NCBI RefSeq assembly: GCF_014748335.1
Contig: NZ_JAAVIY010000001.1
Location: 186,001 to 250,000 of the forward strand
Length of the DNA: 64,000 nt
Direction of reading: 5' to 3'
Origin: Flavobacterium selenitireducens
Lineage (GTDB): Bacteria; Bacteroidota; Bacteroidia; Flavobacteriales; Flavobacteriaceae
In this document: one piece after another, positions 1-8,947 of the stretch
Numbering within the stretch: the stretch's first letter is position 1
Layout of the letters: each line of letters opens with the position of its first letter
Program-made: the position numbers and the translations under genes
The notes under the pieces: generated by a model
The model's input: the letters and a program-made list of their open reading frames with translations, nothing else
What the model was told of the DNA's origin: nothing
Databases searched by the model: none

Positions 1-1422
1 GGAATAATCGGCATATTTCATCGCGTTGTTGACCGTATTCTTCTTTTTGTCGTGTAATGCGATGCGACCGTCCGGGAACTCGAAAGGCTCGTGGTTGGAA
101 GACGAAAAAATCAACGATACAAATGGTTTCCTGAGGGTTTTGTAATAATCGTTCGCTTTCTTCATGACATCTTCGTCACTGTATCCCCATGTTCCGTGAA
201 ACGCCGTTTTCGCCGGGTCGAAATCGTCTTCGTCTATGATTCGATTGAAGCCATTTCCATTAAAAAATGAGGCCATGTTGTCAAAATTCGCCATGCCTCC
301 GTAAATAAAACTGGTGTCGTATCCCTTTTGTTCGAGCAGCGCGGCCACCGTATAAAATCCAGATTGGGAGTCTCCCAGTTTGACGACGCTTTCTGACGGG
401 GAGGGCAAAAATCCGGTGACGACCGCCTCAATTCCCCTCACGCTCCTGGTTCCGGTTGCGTAAAGGTTCGTGAAAAGCGTTCCTTCTCTGGCCAGCTTGT
501 CGATCTCGGGAGTCAACGGTTTCCCGCCGAGACAACCAACGTACTCCGCGCCGAGGCTTTCTTCGAGAATGATGACCAGATTGTAAGGCGTCTGCCGAAT
601 CGAGTCCGGTTGTGTGACATGCAGTAACGGGATGCTGTCCGAAGTAAAACCGCCATCGGGAACATCCATGTATTTCCTGACTCTCGAGATGGCTTCTTCC
701 TCGCTCATCTTACCGTACATTTTTTCCACATTGTCCTCGTTTTTAAGTGCGTAGGCCGAAAATGCGAGCGTGTAAAGCGAGTTCAATCCGAGGCAGTTCG
801 TGAGTTGGTCAACCGAAAATACAGCGTTGCTCACGTTTATCGGACGCTTTGAAGTGAGGCTTCCACGAGCGCCGAAAACCAACAGGAACACTACGATTGG
901 GAACAGTAGCAGTTTTGTGGAATACGCTGTTTTGCGGGGCGCGAACAATCGGTTGGCGTTGCGCATGGCAATCCAAACGAAACATGCGATGAGTACCGTG
1001 GCGGCCAACAACATCATCCAATAACTCTTGAGCAAAGTTCCCAAGACTTCTTTGGGATAAATCAGGTAATCCAAAAATATTTTATTGGGGCGGGTGTCGT
1101 ACTGACGGATGAAATCCGGCGTGGACAATTCCATGAGCAGAAAAAGTGTCAGGAACAAAATGAAGTAAACCTTGAAAAAACCTTTTATTTTTTGCAAAAC
1201 GGCATCCGGCAAGACCGTCAACAGCAACACCGGAAGAAACGAGAGATAACTGATGATGATCAGGTCGGACCGCAATCCAAGCGGAAAAATCAACCAAAAA
1301 TCAGGCGTTTCTGATACGCGGTCGTTAAACAATACGAACAGTGCCAGGCGGCTTAACGTGGTTATAGCCAAAGCAATCCCCACAAACACAAGGGCAGGTT
1401 TTAAAAATGCAAGCTTTTTCAT
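1..1422 (-). CDS. LTA synthase-like membrane sulfatase-fold enzyme (3' end outside window)
   Basis: Membrane enzyme of the LtaS/alkaline phosphatase superfamily; 474 codons are visible from the ATG at 1422 and the frame is still open at base 1. The first ~230 residues contain several hydrophobic helices. The outer catalytic domain begins around residue 280 with a strand followed by the metal-binding EES, then GTRS near residue 323, where the family has its threonine nucleophile, and SNHEPF near residue 440. Related enzymes move phosphoglycerol or phosphoethanolamine groups onto envelope glycans or lipids, but the substrate here cannot be told. The C-terminal metal ligands lie outside the window. 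It is transcribed alone, away from the neighbouring thioredoxin gene. Confidence 0.88.
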   Translation of the reverse strand, partial: MKKLAFLKPALVFVGIALAITTLSRLALFVLFNDRVSETPDFWLIFPLGLRSDLIIISYLSFLPVLLLTVLPDAVLQKIKGFFKVYFILFLTLFLLMELSTPDFIRQYDTRPNKIFLDYLIYPKEVLGTLLKSYWMMLLAATVLIACFVWIAMRNANRLFAPRKTAYSTKLLLFPIVVFLLVFGARGSLTSKRPINVSNAVFSVDQLTNCLGLNSLYTLAFSAYALKNEDNVEKMYGKMSEEEAISRVRKYMDVPDGGFTSDSIPLLHVTQPDSIRQTPYNLVIILEESLGAEYVGCLGGKPLTPEIDKLAREGTLFTNLYATGTRSVRGIEAVVTGFLPSPSESVVKLGDSQSGFYTVAALLEQKGYDTSFIYGGMANFDNMASFFNGNGFNRIIDEDDFDPAKTAFHGTWGYSDEDVMKKANDYYKTLRKPFVSLIFSSSNHEPFEFPDGRIALHDKKKNTVNNAMKYADYS

Positions 1423-1537
1423 CGGTTAGGTAAAGGCGAGGTAAATGTAAGGATATTGTTAAGTAATTTCCAATCGGAGCGAAATCGATTGCTCTACCCT
1501 ATAATCCCAATGATCCGTTTTACCCTACCAAAAAAAA

Positions 1538-1957
1538 TTAGCGGTTCGCCGATTTTAACTGAGCGAGGTATTGACGCGCCGTCTGCTCTTGGTAAAGTGG
1601 CATTTTTGCGATCACTTTCTGATGTTTGTTGATCAATACGACCCAAGGAAAAAAGCCATCCTTGTTGTATTTTTCGACAATGAGCAATTGATCGGACTTG
1701 TCACCCGTTGCCTGGTTTTTGAAGTCGAGTTTTACCAGCACCAGGTTGTCCTGTGCGTACTCGAGAAATTCCTCGGATTGGAACACGTCGTTGTCGAGGC
1801 GACGGCAAATGTCGCAGGCATCGGAAACCGAGAAAAAAAGCAATATGTTGCGGTTGGAAACGGCCGCCTCGCGAAAGGCTTCATCAAGGTCTGTTTTCCA
1901 TTGCTGTGCCATCAACGGCCCTGACATCACAAGCATGACGATCAATAATCGCTTCAT
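1538..1957 (-). CDS. Secreted thioredoxin-fold protein
   Basis: A 139-residue thioredoxin-like protein (Thioredoxin_7 type). The frame extends upstream to 1984, but the ATG at 1957 is preferred because it starts directly with a signal peptide (MKRLLIVMLVMSGPLMAQ). The redox motif is C48-D-I-C51, followed by two arginines, and a cis-proline-type segment FFPWVVLI lies near residue 103. It is probably a periplasmic disulfide or thiol handling protein. No partner gene is adjacent: the sulfatase-fold gene ends the cluster on the left and a divergent DinB gene lies on the right. The specific substrate is unknown. Confidence 0.85.
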   Translation of the reverse strand: MKRLLIVMLVMSGPLMAQQWKTDLDEAFREAAVSNRNILLFFSVSDACDICRRLDNDVFQSEEFLEYAQDNLVLVKLDFKNQATGDKSDQLLIVEKYNKDGFFPWVVLINKHQKVIAKMPLYQEQTARQYLAQLKSANR

Positions 1958-2135
1958 CGCGCAATTTTCGGGTAAAAGTATCAAATATTACGATTGCGGA
2001 ATTCATCGTCTACAGCATAATTTCAACAAGTTATCAGGCCGTTATTTTCCCGATGCGATGAAGTCTATCTGTTGAAAGTGGATAAATAAACACGAAAACT
2101 TGTGGCAAAATCTTAACTTTAAGTAAAAATATCCC

Positions 2136-2633
2136 ATGCCAACATCATTTTCCACCTCAATTCTCGAAGAACTTCGGATGGAAATTCCGTCCACGCGAAA
2201 ATGCCTCGAGCGCATAGACGAATCTGTGTTCCGGTTCAAGCCGCACGAGCGATCCATGGAGATGGGCTACCTTGCAATATTGGTCGCCCAGATCCCGCTA
2301 TGGATCGCTTATATGATTGACGATTCGGAAATCGACTTTAAGACGTTTCCCCAGCCAACAATCACGAACAACGAAGAATTGATGGCGTTTTTCGAAGAAA
2401 ATCTCAAACGGGCCGAGCAGAGCTTGACGAACGCGACCGAAGAAAAATTGTCTGGAAATTTTACATTGAAAAACGACGGGCACGAACTTTATTCGGCGCC
2501 CAAAAAACAAGACATCGTGACGACTTTAAATCATTGGGTGCATCATCGCGGCCAGCTCACCGTCTACATGCGAATGAACGACATCCCGGTTCCTTCGATC
2601 TACGGGCCATCGGCAGACGACCGCAATTTTTAA
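2136..2633 (+). CDS. DinB-like four-helix protein lacking the first metal histidine
   Basis: A 165-residue protein of the DinB/YfiT-like four-helix family, whose members are usually metal-dependent hydrolases or thiol transferases. The C-terminal signature NHWVHHRGQL near residues 131-140 supplies the H-x3-H pair. In helix 2, where relatives have a histidine (LALHVA type), this protein reads LAILVA, so one of the three metal ligands seems to be missing. The gene faces the VWA gene tail to tail and the two overlap by 4 bp (2630-2633). The function is unknown; family membership is fairly sure, enzymatic activity is not. Confidence 0.82.
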   Translation: MPTSFSTSILEELRMEIPSTRKCLERIDESVFRFKPHERSMEMGYLAILVAQIPLWIAYMIDDSEIDFKTFPQPTITNNEELMAFFEENLKRAEQSLTNATEEKLSGNFTLKNDGHELYSAPKKQDIVTTLNHWVHHRGQLTVYMRMNDIPVPSIYGPSADDRNF

Positions 2634-4660
2634 AGCATGCCGTTGTATTTGCGGATAAACCACTCCGAGGCGAGCGTACAGGCGATCAGGATCAGCATAA
2701 GCAAGCTGTCGATCAATGGAATTTTCCTGACGATTTCCTTTTCGACCGATTTATAGTCGGCGTTTTCCAGCAACGTCTTAATTAGTTGATCGACCTGGTC
2801 CGGCATAAAACTCTTTCCGGAAGTACGGGCTGCCAATTGGTAGAGTTTCGCCAAATCAGGATTCACGAACTGCTTTTCGATATCGAAATCAAGGATTTCA
2901 AAGTAGCTATTGTACACCGTATTGCTATTGAGCTCACGCACCGAAAACGTATACTGGCCGGCCGCGAGCCCGTTGAGGTTTACTTTATAGGAATTCGTGG
3001 TTTTGAGCAGGTCGTATTTTTTGGTCTGCTTTGTCTTTTTATTCGTCACGGTGATGCTGAGCCGCGCCCTGTCGTCGAATTCGTAATTTTTGTTGAAAAA
3101 TTGGGCCGTAATCGCGATCGCTTCCCCTGAATTGTAGAAACTTTCGTGATTCACCACAAGCGATTTGCGAAGATTGTCGGACGAGAGATATTGCATGATC
3201 TTGTCGGCGAACACATCGAATTTCTCGAACGATTTGTTCTCGACGTGCGCCTGCAGTCTCCATTTCCAGATTCCTTCCCCTAACAGGTAGCCCGAGCGCT
3301 TGCCCTGATTTTCAAAAAAAGCCAGCAGCGGCGTTCCGGATTCGATGTTTCGGATGCTCGAACCCAACAGGACGTTCGCATTCCCTTTTACCGTCACCGT
3401 ACCGAACGCATTTTCGAGAGGCGGAAACGAGGAAAATCCGATATCGTCGACGGCAAAAAGATTGAAATCCGGATCGAAGCCGGCGATATAATCCTCTTTT
3501 TGCGAACTCATCCGGAATTCAAGCTGGGACTGAAATTGGTTCAACAAGTTGAAATCGGTGTTGTCGCCGGTGATCACGAATGTGTTGGATCCTACTTTTT
3601 TAATGTTTTCGAGCAGCGGACGGAATTCGGGCGTCGGTTGATAGAGCACGACAACGTTGAACCTGCCCAGGTCGCCCACGGCATTTGGCTTTACGATCGT
3701 GACCTTGCGTTGGGAATTCGATTCGATCGATCGTTTCAGGGCGCCGAGGTCGGGATGGCTGATCGTCGAGACGATTCCGATTTCGCTACGTTGATCGATC
3801 ACTTCCACCGCGAAGTTTTTGCTGTTGTTATAAGTGTTTTTTTCGGTTTCAGCCGATGTCAGGCTTGCCTTGAAAACTTGTAACCCGACATTGTCCGCCG
3901 GAAGCAAAACATTGACTACTTCGGAGCGTTTCGAGTTTGAAAACGAAACCTGTTGGCGGTGCAATACGCTTCCGCCTTTTAAAATCGTAAAACTCGCATT
4001 GACGTTTTTCGTGCCTGAATATTGTAGGAAAACCTCTACTGGAAATTTGTTCTTGTGAAAAGCGTATTTGTTGACGTTGACCTGCATCACGCGCAAATCC
4101 AGAAACGTCGTGGTGTCGCCAAGAATGACGGGATAGACCTTATGTTCGGCCGGAAATCCGTAGATGTAATCATTCCCTTCCGTCTGGTTGCCATCGGAAA
4201 GCAAAATGGTCGGATAGTCGCGGTTTCGATTGATGCTTTTCAGATTCCGGGAAACCTGGTCGATATTGGTTTGTTTGCCCTTAAAGTCAAATGTCTCCGA
4301 TGGCCCGAAGTCCGATGCGAAACCGTACGATTGTATGTCGAATTTGTCCTTGAGACGCGAATCCGACGTTAATTTTTGATAGAGGTTTTTCGCCTCCGCA
4401 TCCGCTTTCAAATCGACAATCGACGCGGAATTGTCAACTACGACAGCCAAAGGTGTCTTTTGCGTTTCATAGGAATTGCGGCTGACTTTTGGATTCAGCA
4501 GCAACAACAGTACGCCGAGAATTGTGACGAAACGCAAACCGGCAAGCAGCAAATTGGTGCGGTTGCGATGGCCGTTTTTAAAAAGATACTGGTAAAATGC
4601 CAATCCGGCCGCCACAGCTATTGATAGTAAGAGCATTAGGATCGTGGATGCCGTCATCAT
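2630..4660 (-). CDS. VWA-domain membrane protein
   Basis: A 676-residue inner-membrane protein. Two N-terminal hydrophobic helices (about residues 5-25 and 36-56) precede a von Willebrand A-type domain with the MIDAS motif D76-N-S78-A-S80, and LLSDGNQTEG follows near residues 153-162. A long extracytoplasmic region contains beta-rich, Ig-like stretches, and a hydrophobic helix plus short basic tail closes the C-terminus (about 655-670). Such proteins are common beside fabG in Flavobacteriaceae and resemble BatA/BatB-like scaffolds, but no biochemical role is established. A fabG terminator-like hairpin separates it from fabG, so it may have its own promoter. Confidence 0.8.
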   Translation of the reverse strand: MMTASTILMLLLSIAVAAGLAFYQYLFKNGHRNRTNLLLAGLRFVTILGVLLLLLNPKVSRNSYETQKTPLAVVVDNSASIVDLKADAEAKNLYQKLTSDSRLKDKFDIQSYGFASDFGPSETFDFKGKQTNIDQVSRNLKSINRNRDYPTILLSDGNQTEGNDYIYGFPAEHKVYPVILGDTTTFLDLRVMQVNVNKYAFHKNKFPVEVFLQYSGTKNVNASFTILKGGSVLHRQQVSFSNSKRSEVVNVLLPADNVGLQVFKASLTSAETEKNTYNNSKNFAVEVIDQRSEIGIVSTISHPDLGALKRSIESNSQRKVTIVKPNAVGDLGRFNVVVLYQPTPEFRPLLENIKKVGSNTFVITGDNTDFNLLNQFQSQLEFRMSSQKEDYIAGFDPDFNLFAVDDIGFSSFPPLENAFGTVTVKGNANVLLGSSIRNIESGTPLLAFFENQGKRSGYLLGEGIWKWRLQAHVENKSFEKFDVFADKIMQYLSSDNLRKSLVVNHESFYNSGEAIAITAQFFNKNYEFDDRARLSITVTNKKTKQTKKYDLLKTTNSYKVNLNGLAAGQYTFSVRELNSNTVYNSYFEILDFDIEKQFVNPDLAKLYQLAARTSGKSFMPDQVDQLIKTLLENADYKSVEKEIVRKIPLIDSLLMLILIACTLASEWFIRKYNGML

Positions 4661-4731
4661 TCGGGAGGTGTATAAAAAAACTAAATAACGATTAAAATGC
4701 GGAATTCACAAGCCTTGGCAAGCGCACCGAC

Positions 4732-4783
4732 AAAAAAAGGAGCCAGGTATCGATGGCGTTGCAGCGCACTCGAATCCGGCTCC
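4732..4783 (-). terminator. Rho-independent terminator downstream of fabG
   Basis: Read on the minus strand, GGAGCC pairs with GGCTCC around a long loop holding a smaller GCG/CGC hairpin, and seven T residues follow directly. It lies 55 bp after the fabG stop codon and before the VWA gene. Confidence 0.65.
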
Positions 4784-4837
4784 CGACGATATGGTGTTTT
4801 TGGATTATTCAAATCCAGGATCCAACATCTAAACTTC

Positions 4838-5584
4838 TTATGTCAACATCCCGCCGTCTACGTTGAGCACCTGGCCTGAGATGTAAGCGCTTAGGTCCGA
4901 AGCCAAAAACAAACACGCATTAGCGACGTCTTCGGGAGTTCCGCCTCTCTTCAACGGGATGCTGTCTCTCCAGCCCTGTACCACATCCTCATTGAGTTTG
5001 GCGGTCATTTCCGTTTCTATGAAACCAGGTGCGATAGCGTTGCAGCGAATATTACGCGAGCCGAGTTCCAAAGCGACCGATTTGGTAAAACCGATTGCTC
5101 CGGCCTTTGACGCTGCGTAGTTGGCCTGACCGGCATTTCCTTTTACGCCTACCACCGAACTCATGTTGATGATGGAGCCCGCGCGGTTCTTGAGCATGGT
5201 TTTCTGTACGGCTTTGGTCATGTTGAATACCGATTTTAAGTTGACGTCGATCACTTTGTCGAAATCTTCTTCCGGCATGCGCATCAAAAGATTGTCTTTG
5301 GTGATCCCGGCATTGTTAATCAGGATATCGACGGTTCCGAATTCGGCCAAAACCGCATCCACGAACGCGTGAGCCTGGTTGAAGTCGGCGGCATCAGATT
5401 GATACCCTTTGGCCTTCACGCCGAGCGCGTTCAATTCGTCCTCGAGCGCTTTCGCCGATTCTACCGAAGAGCTGAACGTAAAGGCGACATTGGCCCCGTG
5501 TCGTGCGAACGTTTCGGCAATTCCTTTCCCGATTCCGCGGCTCGCGCCAGTGATGATGGCCGTTTTTCCTTCTAGTAACTTCAT
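4838..5584 (-). CDS. fabG: 3-oxoacyl-[acyl-carrier-protein] reductase FabG
   Basis: A 248-residue short-chain dehydrogenase that reduces 3-oxoacyl-ACP with NADPH in fatty acid elongation. It shows the Rossmann motif TGASRGIGKGIA near residue 13, the NNAG strand, the catalytic serine in NMSSVVG, Y-x3-K in YAASKAG, and the C-terminal SGQVLNVDGGM typical of FabG. An upstream in-frame ATG exists at 5617, but ATG 5584 gives the standard N-terminus (MKLLEGKTAIITGAS) and lies downstream of a TATATTTG promoter element at 5615-5622. The length is normal for the family. Confidence 0.96.
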   Translation of the reverse strand: MKLLEGKTAIITGASRGIGKGIAETFARHGANVAFTFSSSVESAKALEDELNALGVKAKGYQSDAADFNQAHAFVDAVLAEFGTVDILINNAGITKDNLLMRMPEEDFDKVIDVNLKSVFNMTKAVQKTMLKNRAGSIINMSSVVGVKGNAGQANYAASKAGAIGFTKSVALELGSRNIRCNAIAPGFIETEMTAKLNEDVVQGWRDSIPLKRGGTPEDVANACLFLASDLSAYISGQVLNVDGGMLT

Positions 5585-5614
5585 GTTGTAATTGGTAAAG
5601 TTGATTTGCAACTT

Positions 5615-5622
5615 CAAATATA
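5615..5622 (-). promoter_or_regulatory. Bacteroidota -7 promoter element (fabG)
   Basis: The minus strand reads TATATTTG, an exact TAnnTTTG element, 30 bp upstream of the fabG ATG. No clear TTG is visible at -33. Confidence 0.5.
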
Positions 5623-5737
5623 GGAATTATTGCAGGGTTAAAATGGCAGCGGGATTAAACTTTCAAGCGGTTTTTTAACAATGGTCGAAAGGTTGGCTAA
5701 CGAATTCTGGCTTAACTTTAAGCTATAGAATAAGTGT

Positions 5738-6460
5738 ATGAAGTGGCTTAACAAAACGATCGACCTTCACGCGGAGTTACTGAGCGCAAGGGAGCGGCAA
5801 ACGACCGAAGCGCAACTTTTGGACGCCATATCGGCACTTTTCGAGGCTGATTCCCGACAACGACTCGGGATACGGAGTTACATTGCCTCATCCAACAATT
5901 CCTGCAACAATCAATTTAAATTTGATTTGTTGGCGACCGACCGGATTTTCCATATCGGGCAGATCCGCGCGATTTGTATCGATTACCGCCTCCGTTTCCT
6001 GCCGTCCGGATATTTTAAGGACGGCATTCCCGAAGAAGCCATTACCAAAATCAAGCATCTCCAGGCCGAACACGGCACGAACCTCGACGGTTTCGCGATC
6101 GTTGCCCCGACAAAAGCCTTCCGGCTGAGGAATTTCAACGACCCTTTGCTGTTCGCTCCCATCGGCAATGGCTATTTTTATTTGATACACAAATGGGGAA
6201 ATGACCTAAACTCCTGGCGCAAACTTTGGGTGTGGCCCTATCGCAATCTGTCGACTTTTACGACGGTGACGGTTTTGCTGAGCCTGATCGCGACATGGCT
6301 TACGCCGGAATCGAACCTGAGCCGCAAAATTCCCATGGCCGACGTGATCGTGTTTCTTTTTGCGTTCAAATCGATTTTCGCCGTTGGGTTGTATTGCTTC
6401 TTTATGCTTGGAAAAAAGTTCAACAGCGACATTTGGGACAGCGTCTATTTCAACGACTGA
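5738..6460 (+). CDS. Hypothetical membrane protein with two C-terminal helices
   Basis: A 240-residue protein that I do not recognise. The first ~150 residues look soluble and include a strand-rich block (FDLLATDRIFHIGQIRAICID, about residues 62-82, and a stretch near 115-145 ending in FAPIGNGYFYLIHKWG). Two hydrophobic helices follow at about 173-187 and 203-223, so it is probably an inner-membrane protein with a large cytoplasmic N-terminal part. It stands alone on the plus strand between fabG and sucD, which are both on the minus strand. Codon use looks like its neighbours. Confidence 0.7.
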   Translation: MKWLNKTIDLHAELLSARERQTTEAQLLDAISALFEADSRQRLGIRSYIASSNNSCNNQFKFDLLATDRIFHIGQIRAICIDYRLRFLPSGYFKDGIPEEAITKIKHLQAEHGTNLDGFAIVAPTKAFRLRNFNDPLLFAPIGNGYFYLIHKWGNDLNSWRKLWVWPYRNLSTFTTVTVLLSLIATWLTPESNLSRKIPMADVIVFLFAFKSIFAVGLYCFFMLGKKFNSDIWDSVYFND

Positions 6461-6520
6461 AGAATCCGCCAGAAACGACAATTGCTTAGCGTTTGCGCGC
6501 AATCATTGGAATGGAAGTTA

Positions 6521-6548
6521 AAAAAAAGGCCCGGAAGATATCCGAGCC
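6521..6548 (-). terminator. Rho-independent terminator of sucD
   Basis: On the minus strand GGGCTCGGA pairs with TCCGGGCC and is followed by eight T residues, 22 bp past the sucD stop codon. Confidence 0.75.
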
Positions 6549-6570
6549 CAAAAATATACTTTGACGGGAA

Positions 6571-7443
6571 TTATCCCAATACTTCTTTCACTTTCAATCC
6601 GATTTCAGCCGGTGAATCCACGACGTGTATGCCGTTTTCGCGCATGATGCGTTTTTTGGCCTGGGCCGTGTCGTCATCTCCTCCAACGATCGCTCCGGCG
6701 TGACCCATCGTACGTCCTTTTGGCGCAGATTCTCCCGCGATGAACCCGATTACCGGCTTGCGGTTTCCGTCGGCCTTGATCCACTTTGCAGCGTCTGCTT
6801 CAAGCTGTCCGCCGATTTCACCAATCATGATGATGGCTTCGGTTTCCGGATCGTTCATCAACAATTCCACCGCTTCTTTCGTCGTAGTCCCGATGATTGG
6901 ATCTCCTCCGATCCCGATGGCCGTGGTAATGCCCAGTCCTTGTTTAACGACCTGGTCGGCCGCTTCATACGTCAACGTTCCCGATTTGGAAACGATCCCG
7001 ACTTTTCCTTTTTTAAAGACGAACCCTGGCATGATGCCCACTTTGGCTTCTTCCGGCGTGATGACGCCCGGGCAGTTCGGCCCGATCAATCGGCACTCTT
7101 TTCCTTTGATATAGTCGTAGGCGCGAACCATGTCCGCAACCGGGATTCCTTCCGTAATGGTGATGATGACCTTGATTCCGGCGTCGGCAGCTTCCATGAT
7201 GGCATCTGCAGCGAACGCAGGCGGAACAAAGATAATGGTCGTGTCGGCACCCGCTTTGTCAACCGCGTCTTTAACGGTGTTGAAAACAGGACGGTCCAAA
7301 TGGGTCGTTCCTCCTTTGCCGGGAGTCACGCCGCCTACGACGTTCGTTCCGTATTCGATCATTTGGGAAGCGTGGAAAGTTCCCTCGCTACCTGTAAATC
7401 CCTGTACGATTATTTTGGAATTTTTATTGACTAAAACGCTCAT
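6571..7443 (-). CDS. sucD: Succinate-CoA ligase, alpha subunit
   Basis: A 290-residue SucD. The alpha subunit binds CoA and carries the phospho-histidine during interconversion of succinyl-CoA and succinate in the TCA cycle. Visible signatures are the N-terminal CoA-binding Rossmann region with GFTGSEGT, the [10 protein letters not shown] segment, [10 protein letters not shown], and the active-site histidine in [10 protein letters not shown] near the C-terminus. The length is standard. The beta subunit gene is not adjacent, as is common in Flavobacteriaceae. An exact TAnnTTTG element (7476-7483) lies 33 bp upstream and a strong terminator follows, so it is probably monocistronic. Confidence 0.97.
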   Translation of the reverse strand: MSVLVNKNSKIIVQGFTGSEGTFHASQMIEYGTNVVGGVTPGKGGTTHLDRPVFNTVKDAVDKAGADTTIIFVPPAFAADAIMEAADAGIKVIITITEGIPVADMVRAYDYIKGKECRLIGPNCPGVITPEEAKVGIMPGFVFKKGKVGIVSKSGTLTYEAADQVVKQGLGITTAIGIGGDPIIGTTTKEAVELLMNDPETEAIIMIGEIGGQLEADAAKWIKADGNRKPVIGFIAGESAPKGRTMGHAGAIVGGDDDTAQAKKRIMRENGIHVVDSPAEIGLKVKEVLG

Positions 7444-7475
7444 TGGAGTATGTTATTAGGTTTGATTTTCGGTTG

Positions 7476-7483
7476 CAAAAGTA
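7476..7483 (-). promoter_or_regulatory. Bacteroidota -7 promoter element (sucD)
   Basis: TACTTTTG on the minus strand matches TAnnTTTG exactly and sits 33 bp upstream of the sucD ATG. The -33 TTG is not obvious. Confidence 0.55.
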
Positions 7484-7525
7484 CGGTTTTAAGCCCGAAC
7501 TTGAGGTGATTTGTGGTTTAAATTT

Positions 7526-7888
7526 TCAGAACACCTGGCTGATTTGGTAGCCGCGGTAGAGTTTATCGTCTTTGAGCTCCCAGATGACCATGAAGTGCGC
7601 CAACAGCATTTCTTCTCTCGGATTTTCCATCGTCTTGATATAGTGGGAATAGCGAACCGTAACGAAATTCCCATCCTGCAACAAGTGCGAGATACGCGCT
7701 TTGGACCGGATATAGGCTCGACCCAGCTCGGTCGTCAACGCCAGTAGTTTTTCGCGATCGAGTACGATCAGGCCTTTGCTGCTTTGCCATTCGATTTCGA
7801 TATCCGGGTGAATGTAAGCAGACATCACCTCCGCGTCGATCAAAGCATCGGATTTGTAGAATTGCTGGACGAATTTCTTTGGTCCCAT
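7526..7888 (-). CDS. NTF2-like (SnoaL-type) protein
   Basis: A 120-residue cone-shaped NTF2-like protein, recognised from the pattern of an N-terminal helix (FVQQFYKSDALIDAE), YIHPDIEIEW, and a C-terminal sheet ending in LYRGYQISQVF. Family members bind small hydrophobic ligands or act as isomerases, and no catalytic residue can be assigned. Its ATG at 7888 abuts the stop codon of the upstream LpxD-like gene (TAA at 7891-7889), so the two are probably cotranscribed at the end of the lipid A block. Confidence 0.8.
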   Translation of the reverse strand: MGPKKFVQQFYKSDALIDAEVMSAYIHPDIEIEWQSSKGLIVLDREKLLALTTELGRAYIRSKARISHLLQDGNFVTVRYSHYIKTMENPREEMLLAHFMVIWELKDDKLYRGYQISQVF

Positions 7889-8818
7889 TTATTTTAATTT
7901 TTTGATAATTTCCGGAAGGAACCGGATACCTGCGAGATTTTTCATCGCCTCTCGCGCCTCCTGTGCCGGTGTTCCGAAATATTGTTTTCCTTTTTCAAGC
8001 GACTTGCTCACGCCGCTCTGTGCCATGACGACGGCCTTGCTGGCGATTTTAACGTCGCTGCGGATGCCGACTTGTCCCCACAGGGTTACTTCGTCTTCGA
8101 TGACAACGCAACCGGCAATCCCGGTTTGGGCGGCAATCAGGCATTTTTTGCCGATTACCGTATCGTGGCCCACATGAACCTGGTTATCGATCTTGGTTCC
8201 TTTGCCGATAGTGGTGTCGCCGGTGACGCCTTTGTCGATGGTGCACGATGCGCCGAGGCAAACGTCGTCTTCGATCACGACACGTCCGCCGGAGAGCAGT
8301 TTGTCGAAACCTTCCGGTCGGTTTTTGTAGTAAAACGCATCGGCTCCCAGAACCGTCCCCGAATGTATCGTGACGTTGTCGCCAATCACGGCGTTGTCGT
8401 AAATGGCAACGTTGGCGTGAATGACGCAATTTTTACCGATCGTGACATGGTGCCCGATAAAAACATTGGGTTGAATCACAGTACCTTCCCCTATCTTCGC
8501 AGTGTCCGAAACAGCCGAAGATGCCGATGTAAACGGTCGAAAGTGTTGGGTAAGCCTGTTGAAATCGCGAAACGGATCATCTGAAATCAGCAATGCCTTT
8601 CCTTCAGGACAATCGACTTTTTTGTTGATCAGCACGACCGTCGCAGCAGATTCAAGCGCTTTGTCGTAGTATTTCGGATGATCGACAAATACGATGTCGC
8701 CCGGCTCTACAACGTGAATCTCGTTCATGCCGTGAACCGGAAAATCATCAGGCCCGACATATTCGGATCCGATGATATCGGCTACTGATTTAAGCGTATG
8801 TAGTTTCGGGAATTTCAT
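7889..8818 (-). CDS. LpxD-like left-handed beta-helix acyltransferase (second LpxD paralogue)
   Basis: A 309-residue protein with an N-terminal LpxD-type uridine-binding region followed by many hexapeptide repeats (for example IGEGTVIQPNVFIGHH and IGKNCVIHANVAIYDN), which form a left-handed beta helix. The LpxD family transfers a hydroxyacyl chain from ACP to UDP-3-O-acyl-glucosamine. A bona fide LpxD lies at 11911-12942, so this is a divergent paralogue, as found widely in Flavobacteriaceae; its acceptor may differ. The start at 8818 was chosen over the upstream ATG at 8848, whose leader contains intergenic repeat sequence. Confidence 0.85.
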   Translation of the reverse strand: MKFPKLHTLKSVADIIGSEYVGPDDFPVHGMNEIHVVEPGDIVFVDHPKYYDKALESAATVVLINKKVDCPEGKALLISDDPFRDFNRLTQHFRPFTSASSAVSDTAKIGEGTVIQPNVFIGHHVTIGKNCVIHANVAIYDNAVIGDNVTIHSGTVLGADAFYYKNRPEGFDKLLSGGRVVIEDDVCLGASCTIDKGVTGDTTIGKGTKIDNQVHVGHDTVIGKKCLIAAQTGIAGCVVIEDEVTLWGQVGIRSDVKIASKAVVMAQSGVSKSLEKGKQYFGTPAQEAREAMKNLAGIRFLPEIIKKLK

Positions 8819-8827
8819 AAATAAATA

Positions 8828-8947
8828 GTTAATTAGCGAATTTGGCAATTAGCGAATTGGCGAATAAAAAAACGTCATCGACGAAGATTTGTTTTTTTGT
8901 GCACCATCGCCATTCGCTAATTCGCTAATTTTTTCACTCGCTAATTA
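8828..8947. repeat. TTCGCTAATT-type simple intergenic repeat
   Basis: The gap between efp and the LpxD-like gene contains several copies of the unit attcgctaatt (inverted form aattagcgaat) at 8828-8865 and 8911-8947. The last copies run into the efp stop codon (8945-8947). Confidence 0.7.

Noticed and set aside
4739..4783. tRNA-like fold near fabG (GGAGCC...GGCTCC)
   Set aside because: The stem pairing fits, but there is no anticodon arm or T-loop sequence, and a T-run follows directly, so it is a terminator.
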